From NCBI GenBank assembly GCA_965178125.1, contig OZ237750.1:186001-250000 (forward strand): DNA of 64,000 nt, written 5' to 3'. This DNA comes from Bilabrum cf. latius (lineage: Eukaryota; Bigyra: Bicosoecida; Bigyra; Bicosoecida). Shown in pieces: positions 58,269 through 64,000 of this stretch; the first letter of the stretch is position 1, and every line of letters starts with the position of its first letter. Position numbers and translations under genes: made by a program. Below the pieces are notes generated by a model. It did no database searches. It was given only the letters and a program-made list of their open reading frames with translations, and had not been told where the DNA came from.

Positions 58269-59087
58269 ATGGTTAAATTAACAAAGTAGTAGCTAAAGTA
58301 TTATTCACGATTTGATAATAAGATATTCAAGTCTTTTAAAATAAATAGAAGTGATATTTATTTAAATGGTTCATATTCATTTACTCATAATATGCTTTCA
58401 CTTTGGGCTGGAGACATAGACCTATACTCTCCCGTTAAATTGTCTGATGTCAATAGTGTTATAAATGAATTAAAGACCTTAAGAGGTAGTAGATTAATAC
58501 ATATTTATAACGTTGAATATGATGATAATGGCGTCTCTTTAGATACATTTCTTGATACTAATAGACCTAAAATATTAAAATCTTTAAAATAGTAGAATAA
58601 TCCTATGATATTCGTTGAAAGTTGGGTCTATACTGGATATATTGAAGAGGTTAGTATATTATATGATATTGGAGGTAAGATATTGAAAATGAAGCCTAAA
58701 CAAGTAGCAGATAGGATGATAGATGACATAAAAGACTTACAAAAAGAACGAAAATATTTCAAGATATTAAAAAGACTAGATGTTATATATGACGAATTAG
58801 GGCAAAAGAAGAAACAGGAAGAGATTGAACAACTTATAAAGAATCCCGATGTAGGCTTTCTTTACTTGACTATTACAAGATTAAAAAGTTTATTACTTCC
58901 AACAGTTCCATTTAAATTAAAAAATAGAGTTATTGATAGACTTAAGAATGATGTACGTAAATTAGGACTTATTAAACCAGTATATCAATACTTTAATACG
59001 TTCAATAGTAAAGATGTAAGTATTATAATTAAATATTTAGAAGACTAGCTCAATAAAAGGGTCGTTAAATTAGTTTCACATAATTGA
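58269..59087 (+). CDS. Unknown viral protein with a GDIDL motif
   Basis: 272 aa, ATG 58269 to TGA 59085-59087; tandem TAG TAG at codons 7-8, another TAG pair at 58590 and one at 59046 are Gln. It contains MLSLWAGDIDLYSPVKL; GDIDL recurs in conserved viral proteins and resembles the metal-binding strand of nucleotidyltransferases, but flanking motifs are not clear enough to assign it. The C-terminal half is helical and basic (KERKYFKILKRLDVIYDELG). Convergent with the next gene; two hairpin repeats lie between. Confidence 0.55.
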
Positions 59088-59098
59088 ATACACCTAAA

Positions 59099-59157
59099 CG
59101 CCCAGAATTGCAGACATAATTTTCTTGATACTTATATATTTCCGCAATTTGGGGCGC
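59099..59157. repeat. Hairpin repeat copy 11 (reverse orientation)
   Basis: Loop class of copy 5 inverted (TTTCTTGATACTTA). Twelve bases after the stop at 59087. Confidence 0.9.
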
Positions 59158-59216
59158 CCTATATTGTGAGATTTTCATTAGATTGACCCGAAAATGTAAA
59201 ACCTCTAACAGCCTAC

Positions 59217-59275
59217 GCGCCCAGAATTGCAGAAATATATCTTAAATAGCTATAATATTACCGCAATTTGGGGCG
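59217..59275. repeat. Hairpin repeat copy 12 (reverse orientation)
   Basis: Loop TAGCTATT-class inverted. Seven bases beyond the stop of the leftward 59282..59803 gene, so each convergent gene has its own hairpin. Confidence 0.9.
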
Positions 59276-59281
59276 GTCGTC

Positions 59282-59803
59282 TCACCAGTCACTATAAAAT
59301 AGCTCGTCAATGTCTTCTTCGTTAAGTTTATTAACTTTTTCTGTCGGATGGAGGGGATTATCTGGTCGTATGTCATGTAAATAGCACTTAAGTCTGAAAA
59401 ATTTTAGATATTCATAAATTAACTACATTTGAAAAAAGTCTTTTTTAAATAACCTTTCCCACTCAACGGATTGTTTAAATTGTTCTATACATTCATTTAT
59501 TTTCATTGAATTAGCATAGTCAAAGTTGAATGTTTTTAAGTGATCAAAAGAAGACGATACATATCCGTTATCATTTAACGTAAAGTCCATATCATAATAG
59601 TACTTTTTACTGCAATTGATAATACATTCTCTATACTTACGAGCAATTAGAAGACAAGTTATATAATTAGTATAGCAATCTACTCTATCAGTTGTCATCA
59701 TATTACGCTACTCTTCTGCTTTCTTATAGTACTAATTAACTTTACATGAGTACTTATAAAATGATTTAATATATCTTTTTGAAATTAGAAGTTTGTGATC
59801 CAT
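59282..59803 (-). CDS. Unknown viral protein
   Basis: 173 aa, ATG 59803 to TGA 59282-59284, with TAGs near residues 22 and 29 and at 59423 as Gln. Tyrosine- and cysteine-rich helical protein (YTNYITCLLIARKYRECIIN, KKYYYDMDFTLND) with an acidic end (NKLNEEDIDELFYSDW). No family recognised. Confidence 0.55.
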
Positions 59804-59948
59804 AATTCTATATATTTATATGATATTTTAATCATATTCTTAAGACTGTGCACTCTAAAATGAATATTTGAAATGGCTACTTCTCACAATATACCTTTTG
59901 AACCCACTAATTATTAGAAAAATAATAAATATTAACATATAGTATATA

Positions 59949-61016
59949 ATGTCATTATCATACGATGAAATACCAAATAGTCATTTAGTTGCTTTAAGAG
60001 AATACAAGCACAAGAAGAGGAACAAAAGCGTCTTTTTTAGTGAAGATGTAGGGGAAAAAGTCATAACTCCAGAAGATATAAGTGATGATTTACTTGAAGA
60101 GTATTATGGAAAGAGAGCAATTAAATATGAGAAGAATAAAAAAGCATTACGTGAAGAGATGTGTAAGCTAGTGAATGGAAATAAAAAACTAGTTAGAAAG
60201 ACTAACGAGTTAAGAATAGATGATAAGAGTTAGTTTGAAATAGTCCCATTCTTTGATGATGAGACCAAAAGACAAATACACTATTTAAGTGGTTAGGCTG
60301 GTGCTGGTAAGTCTTATATTGCTAAGTCTTTACTCAAGTATTATCATATGTTCATTCCAAAGAAGAGGGTTTTAGTCATTACACCAGTACAGGAAACAAA
60401 TCCAACTTATTTAAAATATGGTAATTTTATTGATATTGATAAATTAGTAGCAGTAGATAGAAACGATAGTTATGATGACTTAATGAGGAAATACAAAGAA
60501 GAAAAGATATTCTTTAGGTAGGAAAAGAAGTCATTAGAACCTCATGAATTAATTAAAAGAGAGATAGAGATAGAAAGAATGAAACCAACAAGTAAAGACA
60601 AGACAAAGGCATCATTTACCACTACTCCATTGTATGAAGAATGGGCAAAATAGGGTCCTTCTGTGGTGGTATTTGATGATTATGAAGCCTTAAACGGTGA
60701 TAAAAAGTAGAGAGCGTTATTCTTAATTAAGCGTATAGGTGAAGTTGGAAGACATAGCTCAACAAATATGATAGTTATAAGTCATTTAACGAATGATTAT
60801 GCGAATACTAGGTCAATAGTCATGGAAAGTCATAATATTATTTTATTTAAGAGAAATCTATGGAAATTTAGCAAATATTTAATGAAAGCATATTTAGGAT
60901 TTGATGCAAGTCTTATAAATCGTGTTTATAAATTGTTTGGAGAAGGTAATAGATGGCTATGTATTAATAAGACGTATAATTTTATCACTTGTCCTAAATA
61001 GATGTTCGTATATTAA
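59949..61016 (+). CDS. FtsK-HerA / A32-like genome-packaging ATPase
   Basis: 355 aa, ATG 59949 to TAA 61014-61016. Walker A is residues 115-122, G(Q)AGAGKS, and its second residue is encoded by TAG (60294), so the ATPase can only be made if UAG is read. Walker B is VVVFDDYEAL with D243-D244, followed by GEVGRHSSTNMIVISH, the usual downstream strand with a polar sensor. Six TAGs in all (60231, 60294, ~60519, ~60651, ~60706, 60999). This enzyme pumps genome into capsids in polintons, PLVs and virophages. Twenty bases separate it from the protease, which probably forms one transcription unit with it. Confidence 0.85.
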
Positions 61017-61035
61017 TTTTCTTAGTATTAAGTAT

Positions 61036-61584
61036 ATGGATATAACCACTGCATTAAGTCCTGAAGAGGTACAAAGACTATACTTTACATTTACAAAGTA
61101 GCATATACCAGTTATAATGTATGAAGAAATAAGTGATACTAATAACATCAGACAATTTCTAGATGAAAATCCTTTATTTGTCCTTTATTATCCTAACTTA
61201 GTAGAAGGAGCAACAATGAGCGGTCATTATACTGCGGTCATATTTAATAAATCAAAGAATACTCTTTATTTTTGGGATAGTTATGGTCAATTACCTGATA
61301 CTCATATTCCAGTCGTAGGAGGAGTCATAGACCCATAGAAGCTATATGATAGAAGTAGTCTTCTAATAGATCACGTATTAGATGCTGGTATTAATGTTGA
61401 CTATTCAAATCAAAAGAATCAACTTATATCTAATAACTCTGCCACATGCGGTCGGTGGTCAGTGATGAGGATATTATTCCATCACTTGACGAATGATTAG
61501 TTTAATAGTCAATTAAAGAAGGCTTTTAAAAAGTATGGAGGAGGACTAGATAATGATGAACTTATTACTTTGATAATTAGTTAA
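61036..61584 (+). CDS. Adenain-like capsid maturation cysteine protease
   Basis: 182 aa, ATG 61036 to TAA 61582-61584, TAGs in TFTK(Q)H, DP(Q)K and ND(Q)F. Catalytic residues can be placed: His64 in SGHYTAV, Asp81 in FWDSYGQ and Cys138 in SATCGRW. The His-to-acid spacing of 17 is that of adenovirus-type (C5/Ulp1-fold) proteases, with Asp in place of Glu. It would cleave capsid and core precursors at GG-type sites; a candidate substrate is the basic protein at 57791..58234. Placement between the packaging ATPase and capsid genes is the usual PLV arrangement. Confidence 0.82.
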
Positions 61585-61678
61585 TATGACATATACCATA
61601 AATTTTTAGATATTGAAAATTGATATCTATAAGGTGGCCATATTAAAAAGACTAAAATATAAAAATGAATACGGGTAA

Positions 61679-61739
61679 GCGCCCAGAATTGCGGAAATAT
61701 ATCTTAATATCCTAATATATTATCGCAATTTGGGGCGCT
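61679..61739. repeat. Hairpin repeat copy 13 (reverse orientation)
   Basis: TTAGGATATTAAG loop class inverted, followed by GCTAGTATTATACTA. Lies between convergent stops at 61584 and 61791. Confidence 0.9.
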
Positions 61740-61790
61740 AGTATTATACTATATCTTAAGATACTAAAATAAAAATGTCTTTGAAGTCAA

Positions 61791-62456
61791 TCAAAATCCA
61801 CGGAAAGTCTGTCCAACGTATTGTCCTCCAAACACAAGAGCTGCACCAAAAGCAACTTTCATCGTCTCAAAGACAAAATTGAGTATCGATGGCTCCGCGT
61901 TTCTCATCACCATCAACCAAATGGTAGGAACACCATCCCGTAAGAGGTGCAGGAGATGGTCTAACACGAAACAAATCCCTAGGTTATCCCCGAAACGACA
62001 TCCAGCTATACGAGCAAGGTACTCGAAGAAGGTGTAAGAGGTTAGGAATACGATCACCAGTACTCCAATGAAAAATAAGACTAGAGCAATCCTCATAAGT
62101 CCTATCAGTAAGTCCCCGCCACGATACCACAACCACCAGAGATGAGCCTTGATCGTGTTGCCTTTCGTGGACTTTATCTCGTGCTCGGTCCTCCGCATCT
62201 CTTCTTTCGCCTTCTTCGCATAGCTCTGTTTAATACGATTGATCCGGTACTTCATCTCGTCCACATCGTCTGCTTGGTCAAGAATCAGTTTCTCACATTC
62301 CTCCGTCGTCAGTTCATCATCCCGTTTATCTTTAACAGGGGCATTCTGTTGATTCTCAGCAGTTCCACCAGAACCATCGTCATATGACCCAATTATTTTC
62401 CTTCTCCTAGATTGAGACGGTTGACGGGTTCGTGAATTGGACCGGCCAGAGGACAT
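61791..62456 (-). CDS. Viral multi-span membrane protein with foreign base composition
   Basis: 221 aa, ATG 62456 to TGA 61791. A Ser/Arg-rich head (SSGRSNSRTRQPSQSRRRK), a charged coiled-coil segment (KYRINRIKQSYAKKAKEEMR), then hydrophobic spans: LLIGLMRIALVLFFIGVLVI followed by VFLTSYTFFEYLA, a second around GICFVLDHLL and a third near VAFGAALVFGG. Unlike its neighbours it is much less AT-rich and has no TAG codon; its roughly eight Gln are all CAA or CAG. It could be a virion membrane or egress protein, or a recent acquisition. Confidence 0.65.
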   Translation of the reverse strand: MSSGRSNSRTRQPSQSRRRKIIGSYDDGSGGTAENQQNAPVKDKRDDELTTEECEKLILDQADDVDEMKYRINRIKQSYAKKAKEEMRRTEHEIKSTKGNTIKAHLWWLWYRGGDLLIGLMRIALVLFFIGVLVIVFLTSYTFFEYLARIAGCRFGDNLGICFVLDHLLHLLRDGVPTIWLMVMRNAEPSILNFVFETMKVAFGAALVFGGQYVGQTFRGF

Positions 62457-62544
62457 TTTGACCCTATTTTGTGTGAATGGTGGCTAATCAATCCGATCGC
62501 AATAAATAAGATTTTTTCAAATATCACATAACTCAATACACCTA

Positions 62545-62603
62545 CGCGCCCAGAATTGCGGAAATATATCTTAAATAGCTATAATATTACCGCAATTTGG
62601 GGC
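62545..62603. repeat. Hairpin repeat copy 14 (reverse orientation)
   Basis: TAGCTATT-class loop inverted; lies in the divergent gap between 62456 and 62641. It is the one copy not next to a known gene 3' end. Confidence 0.9.
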
Positions 62604-62640
62604 ATTAGACAAGACTTATTTTCTTGATAAATGTTATAGA

Positions 62641-63567
62641 ATGGTAGAGATTCAAGAACCAGATATCTTTTATATTAACTCATAGGATACTATAACATCT
62701 ATTAATACTAATAGACCAGTATCAATACATGAACAGCGTCAAGGTAATATCTTGACAAATTCACAAAACTACTTATTATCACTTGACCGATGGACTCTTA
62801 AATGTCGTATTCCTTTATTTGTAGCAAGTAAAGAAGTAAAGAATAGCGATAATTAGTCAATTTATAAGATGTCGTTTGTGAAGAAGAGTGATGGAACTAC
62901 TTACACTCGTAATATTGTCTTAACCAAGTCGTTATATTATAGTCTTAAGACCTTATCTAATGAATTTAATAATACTCTTAGTGATTTATGTGGAGATGCT
63001 AGTATTCCAACTGATAGTATAGTATTTGAATATCACGGTAAGACTAAAACTTTTAGTTTCACCCGTTTAGCGGCTTTTACAAGTGCGTGGACTTTAAGTT
63101 TTAACTTTCCTTTATTCTCTATATTTGAGACATTTGAATATGATGATGAAGGTAAAGACATTAAAAGTGATACTTATATAAATCTTTTAGATGGATACAA
63201 TGAATAGAGTGCTTCTACCTTAGATTAGTTTCCTACTATGGAGTATATTCAAATTATTAGTCCATCTCTTCCAATACTTCCAGAATTTACACCATCATAT
63301 AAAAGTACATCTAGTACAGAGATACAAAGTGAAAATATCTTAAGTGATTTCAAGATAGACAATACAACAGGAACAAGTTTTATTAAAATAAACTTTAGTA
63401 GTGGAGGAAATCATAGATGGCAATAGTTCTATAGATCAGCATTTAATAGTTATAGTATAGTACCGTATTTTAGAGATACTTTTGGAAACTTATACGAAAT
63501 ACCCTTTACTTTTGGACAAGGACTTAATATAAAAGCTCTATTTAAAAGTAAAAAGTTAATAACTTAA
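62641..63567 (+). CDS. Candidate minor capsid (penton) protein
   Basis: 308 aa, ATG 62641 to TAA 63565-63567; TAGs after INS, DN, YNE, TLD and HRW are Gln. The N-terminal strand pair NYLLSLDRWTLKCRIPLFV has the pattern of PLV/polinton minor capsid proteins, which open with a (x)SI-x-RF-x-I-P...P-(I/L)F motif. The rest is beta-rich (TYTRNIVLTKSLYYSL, SFTRLAAFTSAWTLSFNF, FGNLYEIPFTFGQG), in keeping with a jelly roll. It lies directly before the candidate major capsid gene (42-bp gap), which is the usual order. Assignment rests on pattern and synteny. Confidence 0.6.
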
Positions 63568-63609
63568 AGTTAAAAATAAATAAATATCTTTAGTCTTAAT
63601 ATATTTATA
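63568..63609 (+). promoter_or_regulatory. AT-rich promoter of the candidate major capsid gene
   Basis: An AAATATC...TTAATATATTTATA run directly before ATG at 63610; the same ATATATTTATA-type sequence precedes several viral starts. No GCCAAAA box is present, so it may be a different (late) class. Confidence 0.4.
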
Positions 63610-64000
63610 ATGTCTGATATGGATAATGTACCTGTAGCAGCACAAAGCAAAGTCGTAGATGACGTCTCAGAACTACCAGTAACTCAAATAGCTGACGAAA
63701 AACTCAACTTTGTGGGTGATAGTCAAGCTATTACTCTCGGAACTACCCTTGGATACTCTTCCAAGTTTCAAAACCACTACGAACCAGATGGTGGTAACTC
63801 TAGCGCAACTAATGCATTTAGAAGTAATTATACTTTCGTAGTGCCATCAAATCAAGGAATGACTGACAGTAATCCCCGTCTAAGAGTTTCATTTGACGTA
63901 TACATCTATGATAGTTAGAACAATGGAGCAGTAGCTCAAACTGATATCGTCAATAAGGTAGCCCCTTCTACATTTATGGTAAATTCAATGATCACAAGTT
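63610..64000 (+). CDS. Candidate major capsid protein, N-terminal part (cut by window end)
   Basis: 130 codons visible with TAG at 63916 as Gln; open at the edge. After a ~30-residue leader the sequence is beta-rich: NFVGDSQAITLGTTLGYSS, FRSNYTFVVPSNQG, RLRVSFDVYIYDS, then TDIVNKVAPSTFMVNSMITS. Strands followed by a VAP/VGP-x-N-x-hydrophobic-S helix is how the first jelly roll of polinton/PLV major capsid proteins begins. With the penton candidate just upstream, major capsid is the best call. The C-terminus is needed to confirm a double jelly roll. Confidence 0.55.

Larger units (their letters stand above)
47822..64000. mobile_element. Integrated polinton-like virus (left part; right end outside window)
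   Basis: An abrupt change at about 47,822 from GC-rich host coding DNA to compact AT-rich viral DNA. Contents: terminal palindrome, rve integrase with chromodomain, FtsK/HerA-A32-like packaging ATPase, adenain-like cysteine protease, fibre-like protein, and candidate penton followed by candidate major capsid protein at the window edge. ATPase, protease, penton and major capsid in this neighbourhood are the morphogenesis module of polintons, PLVs and virophages. Genes are tightly packed and lack introns. In-frame TAG is common and reads as Gln as in the host. At least 16.2 kb is present. No reverse transcriptase, tyrosine recombinase or DNA polymerase is seen; a replication gene is expected further right. 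Confidence 0.88.

Noticed and set aside
48125-62603. CRISPR array
   Set aside because: The repeats are self-palindromic, in both orientations, spread over 14 kb between genes, and have no regular spacers or cas genes.
1-64000. UAG = Leu or Tyr, or a ciliate-type code with UAA and UAG both sense
   Set aside because: Conserved sites with TAG are Gln in RFC2, carboxylesterases and integrase, and TAA is used as the terminal stop in uL14, the 33204 gene and most viral genes.
47822-64000. Virophage or giant-virus fragment rather than a PLV
   Set aside because: Close, and not fully excluded because major capsid and replication genes are cut off. The chromodomain integrase, gene density and compact ATPase/protease/penton module fit polinton-like viruses better than a large-virus fragment.
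1-64000. tRNA or rRNA genes, including a viral suppressor tRNA
   Set aside because: I saw no cloverleaf with conserved A and B boxes by eye. A tRNAscan run is needed to be sure.

Overview
The window joins two very different pieces of DNA. Positions 1 to about 47,821 are a GC-rich, intron-bearing nuclear region of a microbial eukaryote (an alga or other protist; I cannot name the lineage). From about 47,822 to the end the DNA is AT-rich and carries a virus-like gene set: integrase with chromodomain, packaging ATPase, adenain-like protease, and candidate minor and major capsid proteins. This is the left part of an integrated polinton-like virus (PLV) that runs past the right edge.

The key to reading both parts is the genetic code. 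In nearly every gene here, long frames run through many in-frame TAG codons but end at TGA or TAA. Where families have invariant glutamines (RFC2, carboxylesterase, rve integrase) the TAG falls on the glutamine. I therefore read UAG as Gln throughout. With standard translation most of these genes look like strings of short fragments.

Host layout, left to right: CAF-1 p60 subunit (-, cut by the window edge); fatty-acid/sterol hydroxylase (+); a 974-aa unknown (+); a ~1,350-aa low-complexity unknown (-); Abitram homologue (+); small Elongin-B-like protein (-); type-B carboxylesterase A (+); a 3,570-aa cell-surface receptor with FG-GAP, IPT/TIG, FN3 and multi-pass regions (+); carboxylesterase B (-), a mosaic paralogue of A; RFC2 clamp-loader subunit (-); an unknown (+); a membrane protein with a disordered tail (-); ribosomal protein uL14 (-); an AIF-like flavoprotein (+); a >1,500-aa multi-pass protein (-); and a coiled-coil protein (-) whose frame runs into the viral junction. 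Introns are short (91-166 nt) with GTGAGN, GTAAGC or GTTAGT donors.

Viral layout: a 101-bp double palindrome at the left end; ~1.6 kb of non-coding DNA with five hairpin repeats; two small proteins and a short ORF; the integrase; two unknowns; a leftward block (small protein, membrane-anchored P-loop protein, fibre-like protein, 480-aa charged protein, basic precursor-like protein); a rightward and a leftward unknown; then the ATPase, protease, a TM protein, candidate penton and the start of the candidate major capsid protein. Fourteen copies of a ~60-bp imperfect palindrome lie only between genes, nearly always at transcription-unit 3' ends. Several starts share a GCCAAAA + TATATATATAG promoter. 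No DNA polymerase, RNA gene or right terminus is in the window.
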